A stretch of 30,921 bases of DNA, from positions 1 to 30,921 of the IMG/VR virus record IMGVR_UViG_3300020392_001319; one strand, 5' to 3'. Under the pieces are notes generated by a model, which searched no databases, was not told the origin of the DNA, and worked only from the letters and a program-made list of their open reading frames with translations. The position numbers were made by a program, and so were the translations under genes. Positions 13,036 to 19,862 of this stretch are shown in pieces. This DNA is from a virus. Every line of letters starts with the position of its first letter. Positions within the stretch are counted from its first letter, which is position 1.

Positions 13036-13875
13036 ATGCTTGATTTTACTAACATAAACGAAACAGACTGGAATTTTAAAGTAAACGAAGTTCCACTTAC
13101 AGCAAAAGGTTCTGATACACCGATTGAAGGTTGGAAGGTACTTGTTCGAGAAGATACTGGAATACCACTTCATGTTCATCGTAACAGCTATAAAATGCTA
13201 TCACATGATGATGTTGTAAATGCTACATATGACAGCATTAAACAAACAAACATCTCACAAGATTTTGGGTTTGATGTTAAATCACTAGATGATGGCAGAA
13301 AATTACAAATAGAAGTTTTATTCAACGATTTGGTTGCAGAACCTGCTGTTGGTGATTATTGCAAATATCGTATTCGTGTTTGGAATTCTTATGATGGTAC
13401 ATATGCATATCAAACAGTTGCAGATGCAATGAGATTATGGTGCCTCAACGGCTGTACAACACCAGACTCTATTTCAAAAGTTTGGATGCGTCATACATCA
13501 CAGGTAAGTGTAGAAGGTGCAGCAGAAAAAATCTCTAACGGTCTTGAAATATTCCACGGACAAAAAGAACTTTGGCAGGGCTGGATGAAACAAAAGATAA
13601 CTGCAAAAAAGGCAGAAAACTTTTTCAAAAAATATCTTATCAATCACCAAACAAAATCAAGCGAAGAAAAGTACAATTCAAAACAGCTTGAAAAATTGAT
13701 GGGACAATTAAAAACAGAAATAAAAGACCTTGGTTCAAATAAATGGGCATTATATAATTGTATGACTCATTGGGCTACACATACAACAGAACATAAATCA
13801 CCTGTCAGCGTAACCAGAGACAGAGAACAAAAAATTGCAAAAGCAATCAATACTAAAGCTTGGGCAGAAATTTAA
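13036..13875 (+). CDS. DUF932 (phage/plasmid-like) protein
   Basis: 279 aa. The family pattern is clear: VLVREDTGIPLHVHRNSYKML, then GFDVKSLDDGRKLQIEVLF, YRIRVWNSYDGTYAYQTVADAMRLWCLNGC and a helical C-terminal half with LYNCMTHWATHTTEH. DUF932 proteins are widespread in phages and plasmids, and their biochemical role is unknown. It is transcribed alone from P5 and ended by a strong terminator, which suggests high early expression. The start is set by GGAGGTTC upstream of ATG 13036. Confidence 0.9.
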   Translation: MLDFTNINETDWNFKVNEVPLTAKGSDTPIEGWKVLVREDTGIPLHVHRNSYKMLSHDDVVNATYDSIKQTNISQDFGFDVKSLDDGRKLQIEVLFNDLVAEPAVGDYCKYRIRVWNSYDGTYAYQTVADAMRLWCLNGCTTPDSISKVWMRHTSQVSVEGAAEKISNGLEIFHGQKELWQGWMKQKITAKKAENFFKKYLINHQTKSSEEKYNSKQLEKLMGQLKTEIKDLGSNKWALYNCMTHWATHTTEHKSPVSVTRDREQKIAKAINTKAWAEI

Positions 13876-13880
13876 CTAGA

Positions 13881-13905
13881 GGGGGGCAAACGCCCCCTTA
13901 TTTTT
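13881..13905 (+). terminator. rho-independent terminator after the DUF932 gene
   Basis: GGGGGC-AAAC-GCCCCC followed by TTATTTTT, 6 nt after the stop codon. It is a strong, classic rightward terminator. Confidence 0.88.
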
Positions 13906-13910
13906 CAACT

Positions 13911-13935
13911 TTCAAGCGAATTGACAAAGCTTGAA
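13911..13935. other. hairpin between terminator and small gene
   Basis: TTCAAGC and GCTTGAA form 7-bp arms around 11 nt. It lacks a T-tract on the plus strand. It overlaps the dispersed repeat 13914-13945. It could help stop leftward late transcription, but this is weak. Confidence 0.4.
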
Positions 13936-13945
13936 AAAAGCGAAT
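13914..13945. repeat. dispersed repeat, copy 2 (partner at 959-992)
   Basis: Contains the 18-mer AGCTTGAAAAAAGCGAAT (13928-13945), whose exact reverse complement is at 975-992. Block 13914-13937 matches the inverted 959-982 at 21 of 24 bases. The second half runs into the ATG of the next gene. Confidence 0.6.
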
Positions 13946-14189
13946 GGATAACAAAATGCTTAAATATTATACAATCATGGTATTAAGTTTTTTTATTGAA
14001 GGCGAGGAAACAAAATACAATTTGGTTTTCCCAAGTTATGATACGTGCTCACATAACAAAGCTAGAATAAGAGATACCTTTGTACCGTTTGCATCACACA
14101 AAGATGTTCAAGTTTATTGCAAAGGATCGGATGTTGCTTCTAATGAACTGGTGAAGCCGAAGGTTCGTCCTGATAGGCCTTATCAGTAA
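13944..14189 (+). CDS. small Cys-containing protein, possibly exported
   Basis: 81 aa. A hydrophobic stretch near the N-terminus (YYTIMVLSFFIEG) precedes VFPSYDTCSHNKARIRDTF and VYCKGSDVASNELVKPKVRPD. The Cys pair and the closing S-x-x-x-KPKVRPD pattern resemble small secreted or periplasmic phage proteins. The start is uncertain: ATG 13944 lacks a good binding site, and ATG 13956, with GGAT upstream, is an alternative. No promoter is clear. It lies beyond the terminator at 13881 and converges on the late operon with a 50-bp overlap. Confidence 0.6.
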   Translation: MDNKMLKYYTIMVLSFFIEGEETKYNLVFPSYDTCSHNKARIRDTFVPFASHKDVQVYCKGSDVASNELVKPKVRPDRPYQ

Positions 14190-14415
14190 ATTGTTCTGGC
14201 TTTAATCCTGCCATTGATACCAACCTAGTTAACTCACGCCTTCCTAGGTCTGTAAGCTCTAGGTTATTATCAAAATCAGAAACAAAACCATTTTCTGTAA
14301 GATCATTTAAAATTGTATCATATGGACGACGACCACAAATAAATGCAATTAAACCACCCAATCGTACCAATTGTCTTTGTGATAGTTTGCCAGAATATGC
14401 AATGGAGGTTTTCAT
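14140..14415 (-). CDS. hypothetical protein, last gene of the late operon
   Basis: About 91 aa. SQRQLVRLGGLIAFICGRRPYDTI, then LTENGFVSDFDNNLELTDLGRRELTRLVSMAG, suggests a small winged-helix-like fold. Such sequences appear as uncharacterised proteins next to phage lysis genes. ATG 14415 makes an ATGA overlap with the endolysin stop, favoured over ATG 14424. The 3' end overlaps the rightward gene 13944-14189. Confidence 0.72.
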   Translation of the reverse strand: MKTSIAYSGKLSQRQLVRLGGLIAFICGRRPYDTILNDLTENGFVSDFDNNLELTDLGRRELTRLVSMAGLKPEQFTDKAYQDEPSASPVH

Positions 14416-15020
14416 TTTAACCATTCATAAATTTTGTAGGTTTCTTCTTTTCTGTGTTTTAATCCATTGTAACCACCATTTATACGTTTGGTTAGGCGCT
14501 TGATTGTATCATCTTTGACGCCTTCATCACAAATCGACCAAAGCTTGTTTCTTTTAAAAAACCATATTGCGCTTTCCATTGGATAGTCACTTGATACTAA
14601 GTCTGGGTCTGACATAATCTCTGGTAAATTCATATCTGCACAAAATTGATCATAGTTATTTTTTCCGGTCACCTGCAGAAAGCCTCTACCGCGCCACAGA
14701 TAACCTTGACCGTCATTACCCATCCGACCACCATAAACCTTATCAGCGAGCGCCTGAGGGTTTCTGGCACACTGTTCTGCATCACTTTGAGTTTTAAAAT
14801 ACTTACCGAAAACTTTTAAGATGGATTCTGTTGAATAATTTAAATTTTCTTCAGTATATTTGAAGGTTCCTGATTCATGAACTAGTTGTCCTAAAAAATG
14901 CGCTCCACGTTCTGCATTTAGTACATAATGATTGCAAATTGCTCTTGCGGTATTCGGACCAAAAGAACCATCTGCATTTGTGCCTATTTTTTCTTGTAAC
15001 TTTTTAAGAGATTTTGACAT
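14412..15020 (-). CDS. endolysin, glycoside hydrolase family 19 (chitinase-like lysozyme)
   Basis: 202 aa. A short N-terminal region (KKLQEKIGTNADGSFGPNTARAI) resembles a peptidoglycan-binding repeat. The GH19 core follows: RGAHFLGQLVHESGTFKYTEE, where Glu of HESG is the expected general acid, ENLNYS, and WRGRGFLQVTGKNNY. Such enzymes cut peptidoglycan glycan strands at lysis. There is no signal peptide, so release should depend on the holin at 15668-16054. The start is ATG 15020 with AAGGAAAAAAT upstream, overlapping the nuclease gene by 17 bp. Confidence 0.93.
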   Translation of the reverse strand: MSKSLKKLQEKIGTNADGSFGPNTARAICNHYVLNAERGAHFLGQLVHESGTFKYTEENLNYSTESILKVFGKYFKTQSDAEQCARNPQALADKVYGGRMGNDGQGYLWRGRGFLQVTGKNNYDQFCADMNLPEIMSDPDLVSSDYPMESAIWFFKRNKLWSICDEGVKDDTIKRLTKRINGGYNGLKHRKEETYKIYEWLK

Positions 15021-15414
15021 ATTTTTTCCTTCGATCTATGAGTTCTTGTAAATCTTTTTTCTTAGACCCACCTTCATATTTCCAAGCATAACCTTCATCA
15101 ATAAGTTGTTGATTTATTGAATATGAAACAGCAAATTTATTACTAAAAAATTCACCTAACATTCTGCCAAATTTTCCATCTTTTTCTGTTTTGACTATCA
15201 GATCATCGGCTGCATATAAAAGTTCCGTAAGATATGCTTTTGCTTCATAGCCCATGTGTTTTTCTGCTAAATCTTTTGTTCTGCTCTCTGGCGTATCAAT
15301 ACCTGCCAATCGAACACGCTCTAATTTTGTAAGATCAAAACCTAAATCAATTGTGACATCAACGGTATCACCATCTACAACTCTTACGATTTCTTTTATT
15401 TTATAAGTATACAT
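15004..15414 (-). CDS. staphylococcal-nuclease-like thermonuclease
   Basis: About 136 aa SNase OB-fold: VRVVDGDTVDVTIDLGF, LERVRLAGIDTPESR (Arg, Asp and Glu of the active site), GKFGRMLGEFF with the second catalytic Arg, and NQQLIDEGYAWKYEGG. These Ca-dependent nucleases degrade DNA or RNA. No signal peptide is seen. Its place between membrane protein and endolysin suggests clearing of host nucleic acid at lysis, or packaging into the virion. Both are inference. ATG 15414 (TGATG with the upstream stop) is preferred to ATG 15441. Confidence 0.9.
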   Translation of the reverse strand: MYTYKIKEIVRVVDGDTVDVTIDLGFDLTKLERVRLAGIDTPESRTKDLAEKHMGYEAKAYLTELLYAADDLIVKTEKDGKFGRMLGEFFSNKFAVSYSINQQLIDEGYAWKYEGGSKKKDLQELIDRRKKYVKIS

Positions 15415-15671
15415 CAGTTTTTGAACTCTTTTGTTCCACAAACTCTTTGGTAAACCATATCATCAGTGTATGATTCTGCCCATTTATTTTCTGTGAAGGT
15501 GCAGAAATGCCAAAGATCATTTACATCTTGATCTATTAATTCAAGAAAATCTTGTTGTGCTGATACCGTTCCTTGCAAATGTTCTAAGTCATGCACAAGC
15601 CCTGATATATACCAAACCAATGCAACTAACTGAACAACCATCGCAAACGCTAATCCAACATTAACTTTCAT
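15414..15671 (-). CDS. single-span membrane protein of the lysis cassette
   Basis: 85 aa. One N-terminal transmembrane helix (VGLAFAMVVQLVALVWYISG) is followed by a helical periplasmic-type domain (HDLEHLQGTVSAQQDFLELIDQDVND) and a Cys-containing tail. It is coupled to the holin by ATGA and to the nuclease by TGATG. Size and topology would fit an i-spanin-like protein or holin partner, but there is no diagnostic motif. The basis for a lysis role is position. Confidence 0.75.
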   Translation of the reverse strand: MKVNVGLAFAMVVQLVALVWYISGLVHDLEHLQGTVSAQQDFLELIDQDVNDLWHFCTFTENKWAESYTDDMVYQRVCGTKEFKN

Positions 15672-16054
15672 TTTTTACTATCCGTTTTTTTCAATTTATC
15701 AAATGACCGCATACCACCAATTCCAAGCATACCAAGAAGAAGAGGCATCATCACTGACATATCAGCCTGTGGAACTTCAAAACCAAAACCCAAAGCAATT
15801 GGGGCAACCATATAATTTATACCAAGCGATATACCTGCGATCCATCCAATAAGCGGTCTCCAAGACGACTGAAACCAGTTGCCTTGAGCATCGGCTTGAA
15901 GAATTTTTAATTGCTGCATAACAATCGCTTGATGGTTTTTCTCTGCCATTGTTGCGATTTCATGCGCTAGTTTCGCTTTTTGATCTTTGTCCTCAATAAC
16001 CTTATCAAGTATATTGCTAACTGGATCAACAAGCTTGCCGAGTAGATCAATCAT
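15668..16054 (-). CDS. holin of the GTA-type 3TM family
   Basis: About 128 aa. An amphipathic N-terminus (LLGKLVDPVSNILDKVIEDKDQ) and a helical domain are followed by WFQSSWRPLIGWIAGISLG, then VAPIALGFGF and MPLLLGMLGIGGMRSFDKL. This is the 3TM holin arrangement known from gene transfer agents and alphaproteobacterial phages. It makes the membrane lesions that release the endolysin. The start is ATG 16054 with GGAG upstream. An open frame extends to 16168 inside the EF-hand gene but without support. It overlaps that gene by 8 bp. Confidence 0.88.
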   Translation of the reverse strand: MIDLLGKLVDPVSNILDKVIEDKDQKAKLAHEIATMAEKNHQAIVMQQLKILQADAQGNWFQSSWRPLIGWIAGISLGINYMVAPIALGFGFEVPQADMSVMMPLLLGMLGIGGMRSFDKLKKTDSKK

Positions 16055-16400
16055 TCTTATTCTCCATTGTAACGCTAGATTTTTTGGGTTCTGATTTCGC
16101 ACTATAAGCATTAAAGCCCATAAATGCAGCAACGACTCCACTCGCGGCAATAACATACACTGATGCAATATCCGTTATAAGACTTGCAGCTTTATCAAAT
16201 CCAAGAACAGATGCTAATAAAATTATAAATGGATAAATCAACATCCCTGCTAAAGCAAAACCAGTAAAACGTCTTTCAGCATTTCTTTTTAAATCGCGGT
16301 CTGCTATTTCTAATCTACGATCTTCCAAGGCAAGTGCGTTCCATTCTTTGCGTTGAATAACACCATCACCATTTGTATCTGCTTTATCAAATTCTGTCAT
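16047..16400 (-). CDS. EF-hand membrane protein
   Basis: 117 aa. Residues 8-19 form a canonical EF-hand loop, with Asp 8, Asn 10, Asp 12, Gly 13, Val 14 and Glu 19, which predicts Ca binding. A charged helix and two hydrophobic segments follow (GFALAGMLIYPFIILLASVLGF; VYVIAASGVVAAFMGFNAY). It sits directly before the holin in the operon, so it may be a second holin-like or Ca-sensing lysis regulator. That role is inference. The start forms ATGA with the upstream microgene, and the stop overlaps the holin start. Confidence 0.85.
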   Translation of the reverse strand: MTEFDKADTNGDGVIQRKEWNALALEDRRLEIADRDLKRNAERRFTGFALAGMLIYPFIILLASVLGFDKAASLITDIASVYVIAASGVVAAFMGFNAYSAKSEPKKSSVTMENKND

Positions 16401-16510
16401 TTTTGTAACCTTGCAAAAGCTATTGCAATTTTTTTATCTTGCGTAATTATAACGACTTTACCATTTTTGTCATATACAATATATTTTCTTCGCCATTCTT
16501 TAATAATCAC
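16397..16510 (-). CDS. 37-aa basic microprotein
   Basis: Found by translating the gap. GTG 16510 shares GTGA with the upstream stop and its own TGA shares ATGA with the EF-hand start, so it is locked between two coupled genes. The product (VIIKEWRRKYIVYDKNGKVV, then ITQDKKIAIAFARLQK) is strongly basic and predicts a beta hairpin plus helix. No family or function is known. Four-base overlaps on both sides are the main evidence that it is real. Confidence 0.68.
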   Translation of the reverse strand: MIIKEWRRKYIVYDKNGKVVIITQDKKIAIAFARLQK

Positions 16511-16668
16511 CGTTCTATTTTGATGCAGACTACCTTAGAGTTTTGATTTGTTACAAGCACTTTTGCTTTTGATAAATCATCCTTACAAGCTTCCTCAGTA
16601 GAATAACTACCAACGTGGTAATGGTCGAACGTACCACTAATGACCTGCAACCAGAGTAATACCCACAT
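16507..16668 (-). CDS. 53-aa small Cys-containing protein, possibly exported
   Basis: ATG 16668 directly follows the stop of the upstream gene (TAAATG). The hydrophobic N-terminus MWVLLWLQVISG could be a signal or anchor, followed by HVGSYSTEEACKDDLSKAKV and VVCIKIER with two Cys that could form a disulfide. A pattern of hydrophobic start, SY.T...C and late Cys is shared with 13944-14189. It is one of a chain of small membrane or envelope proteins before the holin. Function is unknown. Confidence 0.7.
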   Translation of the reverse strand: MWVLLWLQVISGTFDHYHVGSYSTEEACKDDLSKAKVLVTNQNSKVVCIKIER

Positions 16669-17148
16669 TTACCAACGTCCTTGTCGACTTCCCCAAAGAT
16701 AAAAGATAAAAAATATTACCCCTAAACCAACAGCAAAGATAGCTGCTCCAATCGCAAAGTTTATTACATTATCAATTTGTTGTTGTTTTCTATAAACTTC
16801 GTCTCTGCGTCTTTTTCTCATTTGTGCCTCTATTTGCAGTAATTCTTCGTAGCCACTTTTTCCGTAATGCCACGTGATTAACTCTTTCATTTCTAAGCGC
16901 ATGGCCTCAAGGCGTTTTTTCTGTGCAAAGATTTCCAGTGCATTTTCTTCATCTGAACCTTTAAATGTTTTTTTCCAAAACGGAGGATTGAGTTCTCTTT
17001 GTTCACAATTTTGGAAATCGCTAAATGCTTTTCCCCACTCATTAAGTTGACCTGCACAATCCGCGAGATCACGGCCTGCCGAAACAGTCGCCTTGATTGC
17101 CTTAAATGCTCCTGTTGCAAGACCAACACATGAAATAGGATCAATCAT
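16669..17148 (-). CDS. membrane-anchored late protein, function unknown
   Basis: 159 aa. A small-residue N-terminus (GLATGAFKAIKATVSAGRDLADCAGQ) is followed by a long charged helix (ALEIFAQKKRLEAMRLEMKE, then QIEAQMRKRRRDEVYRKQQQ) and a C-terminal transmembrane helix, FAIGAAIFAVGLGVIFFIFYLWG. The tail-anchored, coiled-coil layout could be a virion or membrane-complex protein. No known family is assigned. The start is ATG 17148 with AGG upstream, 8 nt after the previous gene. Confidence 0.78.
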   Translation of the reverse strand: MIDPISCVGLATGAFKAIKATVSAGRDLADCAGQLNEWGKAFSDFQNCEQRELNPPFWKKTFKGSDEENALEIFAQKKRLEAMRLEMKELITWHYGKSGYEELLQIEAQMRKRRRDEVYRKQQQIDNVINFAIGAAIFAVGLGVIFFIFYLWGSRQGRW

Positions 17149-17156
17149 CTAGATAC

Positions 17157-17369
17157 CTACTTTGAAAGCAATCTTTGAATGTCGCGCCTCATTTCTTTTT
17201 GATCATTACGCATTTCATCCAAAAGTTTGTTAGTTATATCGTTTTGATGTTTAAGTAATTTTATTTCTGATTTGTTGGTTAGAATATTATTCATTAACCA
17301 CCATACACCTGCAAGCATGGCTGTAGAAATAGCAATTACATACCCCATATATTGATCAAATAATTTCAT
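17157..17369 (-). CDS. small membrane protein with coiled coil
   Basis: About 70 aa. One transmembrane helix (YMGYVIAISTAMLAGVWWLM) precedes a charged coiled-coil tail (SEIKLLKHQNDITNKLLDEM, RNDQKEMRRDIQRLLSK). The form resembles small phage membrane proteins beside holins (hemolysin XhlA/pinholin partner type), but no motif proves it. The start is ATG 17369, with GGGA upstream, just after the previous stop. ATG 17384 is an in-frame alternative that would overlap it. Confidence 0.72.
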   Translation of the reverse strand: MKLFDQYMGYVIAISTAMLAGVWWLMNNILTNKSEIKLLKHQNDITNKLLDEMRNDQKEMRRDIQRLLSK

Positions 17370-17370
17370 A

Positions 17371-17694
17371 TTATCCCAAATCATCTAATATTTTTATTCT
17401 AAAGTAGGTTGAATTTGGGAAAGTCTCTATTACACCAGATGCAAAAGTAACTGTAAATTCTCCTCTAAATACACCGTCATTAGCTGTATCCGTCGTTACC
17501 CAATTATATCTAATTCTGCCTGTGTCTTCGTCTACTATTGTACATGATCCATTTGTTACTACTAAATTATCATCCAAATCAGCCATATTAAAAACAACCG
17601 TTGCGCCTGTAAGATCAACAGCCGTTCCATTAGCATCTTTCAATGTTGCCGTAAGAAAGGGTGCGGTATCACCTTTTTTAATTGTAAATGCCAT
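17371..17694 (-). CDS. BppU-N-like baseplate/fiber accessory protein
   Basis: 107 aa, all-beta. The pattern FTIKKGDTAPFLTATLKDAN, VDLTGATVVFNMADLDD, TGRIRYNWVTTDTANDGVFR and FTVTFASGVIETFPNSTYF is typical of the BppU N-terminal (DUF2479-type) domain that links fibers to the phage tail tip. It is probably a virion protein bridging one of the fibers encoded upstream. AGGAG lies 6 nt before ATG 17694. Confidence 0.8.
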   Translation of the reverse strand: MAFTIKKGDTAPFLTATLKDANGTAVDLTGATVVFNMADLDDNLVVTNGSCTIVDEDTGRIRYNWVTTDTANDGVFRGEFTVTFASGVIETFPNSTYFRIKILDDLG

Positions 17695-17702
17695 TTTTAC
17701 TC

Positions 17703-19589
17703 CTAACTGACGGAATTAATACCGTCATTATCAATGTCTACACCATTTATACTATCATCTGCCTCAACAGAATTTGGAACAGCCGTTTCTGCATTTACTC
17801 GCCCTGCCAATCCAATATCATAAACAAGTATTGGAATATCTGGTGTTCCGCTTTCTGTATTCTGGGCAGTAAGACCAATCCTAATTATTGCAGCAGGTGA
17901 TTGCGCAACTGGATTTCCGCTTATTACAGAAGTAAGAGGTAATTCACCCTCTGGGATTGAAGGAAATATATTATTTGGTGTAACAGGTGTTCCAGAAATT
18001 ACGCTTACAGCAACAAGCGTTTCTGCTTCTGACATTGTTGTTTGATCTACAACTGGATTTGCTGTTACTACACTGGTCGCAGAAAGATTATGATTTTGGG
18101 TAAACGAAATTGAGTCAATACTTATTGAACCTGATACAACATTATCAGATACAAATGTTTCATCTTCTGCCATGCTCACATTTTGAACAATCGGTGTTCC
18201 AGAATTCACAGAGGAAGAAACGAGCACGTTTGTAATAGATGCTGTAATACTATCAATTACTGGAGAACCGCTTAAAATACTATTTGCAGTAAGCGGGATA
18301 ATAATAGTTGCTGAAATTGATGGGACAGAAGGTGCAGAAGCTTCTATGCTTGAACTTGATAAATTATGTTCTTGTGTGAATGTAGCTGAACTTACATCTA
18401 TTGTACCTGCTTCTAATGAATTAGGTGAAAAAGATTGTTGTGCTACAAGGGATGGGCTTCCAACTTCAGGCTCACCTGCATCTAAATCGGCTGTAGTGAG
18501 CGTCTCAAATTCTGCCATATTAGCATTATTTGCTACTGGCACTCCTGATAAAATATTTGAGGCTGTTAAGGAATGATCTTGTATTAATGGCTGTGAACCA
18601 ACTTCTGACGCTCCAGATACAATAGAAGATGCGACAAGAGTTTCATCTTCTGTCATTCCAATAGACGCAACAACAGGATTTCCTGATGTTATGGAATTTG
18701 CCGTAAGACTTGTTGAAAGCGTAAAATTTAATGTTGGAACAGACGGAACACCTATAGTAACAGACGGTGTTGTGAATGTTTCATCCTCACCCATATTGAT
18801 TGTAGGCGCACTGAGAGAGCCAGAAACAACACTTTGAGGTGTGAGGTCATGTTTTTGCGTTAAAGCAGTAGACGCGGCTTGTGGTGGCGCACAGGCTACA
18901 TTTGAACAGGTTAATGCGTGTTCTGATACAATAGATGTGCTTGCAACCACAGATGCGCTTGTTACCAATGAATTTGCGGTAAGAACATAAATAATACTTG
19001 CTGTGCTTGATTGAACAACTGGCGTACCAGAAACAACGGATGTTGCTGTAAGGGAATGAACTTGAGAAAAGGAAGTAGACGCAATATTTGGAGTACCAGA
19101 AATAATATTTATAATTTTATCAACAACTGAAATAGTGTTGCCCATACCATTGCCGTGAACAGTACAATAATATCTTAGATCATCAGGAGCATTTGCAGCG
19201 ACAACTATCGTAACTGTAGCTCCACTCTGTCCAGTTGTTCCCGATGCCGTAACGCCTGTGGTATAACTATTTCCTGACCCATCTTTAAAACGAAATGGAT
19301 GACCTGACATAGAACTATCGGAAACATCAAATATATAGGTCTTTCCACGTTCTAATGTAAGCGTAGGTGTCGTTACGCCATCAATTGCATATTTATTGCC
19401 ATAGCTTTGAACAACGGTAACTGTTTTATTAATGGTTGTTTTTTCAAGGACGTGGTTCTGAGTTATGGCTGAAGAAGCGACAGATGGGTTTCCAGAAACA
19501 ACATTACTAGCTGTTAGACTTTGTGCTTGGCTTTCAACTACGCCATCATCTGCTAATGTATTTTTTGCGAGAGGTGCAAACCCAAGCAT
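17703..19589 (-). CDS. tail fiber/adhesin with cupredoxin-like domain and 23-residue repeats
   Basis: 628 aa. A single repeat unit (about residues 24-47) is followed by a cupredoxin-like domain (about 57-155) and then about nineteen more repeats of roughly 23 residues, of form LTA.SVVSG.P.V.S....(Q.H or EDET). The cupredoxin part has SGHPFRF (His 97) and YYCTVHGNGMG (Cys 142, His 145, Met 149), the four type-1 copper ligands. It was apparently inserted between two repeats. The end is Asp-rich (VDIDNDGINSV). It is probably a long surface fiber. Copper binding is untested. It lies in the block of adhesin genes before the lysis cassette. Confidence 0.82.
   Translation of the reverse strand: MLGFAPLAKNTLADDGVVESQAQSLTASNVVSGNPSVASSAITQNHVLEKTTINKTVTVVQSYGNKYAIDGVTTPTLTLERGKTYIFDVSDSSMSGHPFRFKDGSGNSYTTGVTASGTTGQSGATVTIVVAANAPDDLRYYCTVHGNGMGNTISVVDKIINIISGTPNIASTSFSQVHSLTATSVVSGTPVVQSSTASIIYVLTANSLVTSASVVASTSIVSEHALTCSNVACAPPQAASTALTQKHDLTPQSVVSGSLSAPTINMGEDETFTTPSVTIGVPSVPTLNFTLSTSLTANSITSGNPVVASIGMTEDETLVASSIVSGASEVGSQPLIQDHSLTASNILSGVPVANNANMAEFETLTTADLDAGEPEVGSPSLVAQQSFSPNSLEAGTIDVSSATFTQEHNLSSSSIEASAPSVPSISATIIIPLTANSILSGSPVIDSITASITNVLVSSSVNSGTPIVQNVSMAEDETFVSDNVVSGSISIDSISFTQNHNLSATSVVTANPVVDQTTMSEAETLVAVSVISGTPVTPNNIFPSIPEGELPLTSVISGNPVAQSPAAIIRIGLTAQNTESGTPDIPILVYDIGLAGRVNAETAVPNSVEADDSINGVDIDNDGINSVS
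17811..19118 (-). repeat. degenerate 69-bp tandem repeats (about 19 units) coding 23-aa repeats
   Basis: The DNA is diverged, but the protein period is strict: most units begin LTA/LTP/LVA, carry SG.P at positions 8-11 and end in H or EDET. Two unit types seem to be mixed, one ending TQ.H and the other AEDET. Borders are approximate. Confidence 0.75.
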
Positions 19590-19599
19590 TTGCTACCCC

Positions 19600-19860
19600 T
19601 TATTCATCATCTTCTATTGGAGCAGACCACGATGGGTTTGACGTCCAAGCAGACCCATTAAAACAATATTTACCGCCTTTATAATCATCAGGAACATCAG
19701 AAATATCTGTATAAATTGTAATATTATCTTTATTCAAATCCCATACAGTATATTTGACAGGATTACCGACACTGATATTAATTGATGTTGAATTTATAAC
19801 TACATCATCTTCCACTATAAATCTTGATACATTATCAGCCGTTTTAACTATCGTTTTCAT
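19600..19860 (-). CDS. small late protein, probably virion-associated
   Basis: 86 aa and acidic. KTADNVSRFIVEDDVVINSTSINI, then DYKGGKYCFNGSAWTSNPSW and an acidic tail. The final GGKYCFNGSAW resembles short segments of marine phage structural proteins. No function is assigned. It lies between two long fiber genes with 2 and 10 nt gaps and is clearly part of the late operon. AGGGTTAGGT lies upstream of ATG 19860. Confidence 0.75.
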   Translation of the reverse strand: MKTIVKTADNVSRFIVEDDVVINSTSINISVGNPVKYTVWDLNKDNITIYTDISDVPDDYKGGKYCFNGSAWTSNPSWSAPIEDDE

Positions 19861-19862
19861 AC

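Noticed and set aside
13921-13949. TTGACA upstream of 13944 as a sixth copy of the early promoter
   Set aside because: There is no GTAAATATT box 3 bp upstream and no TAGTnT after 16-17 bp. The -10 would fall on the start codon.
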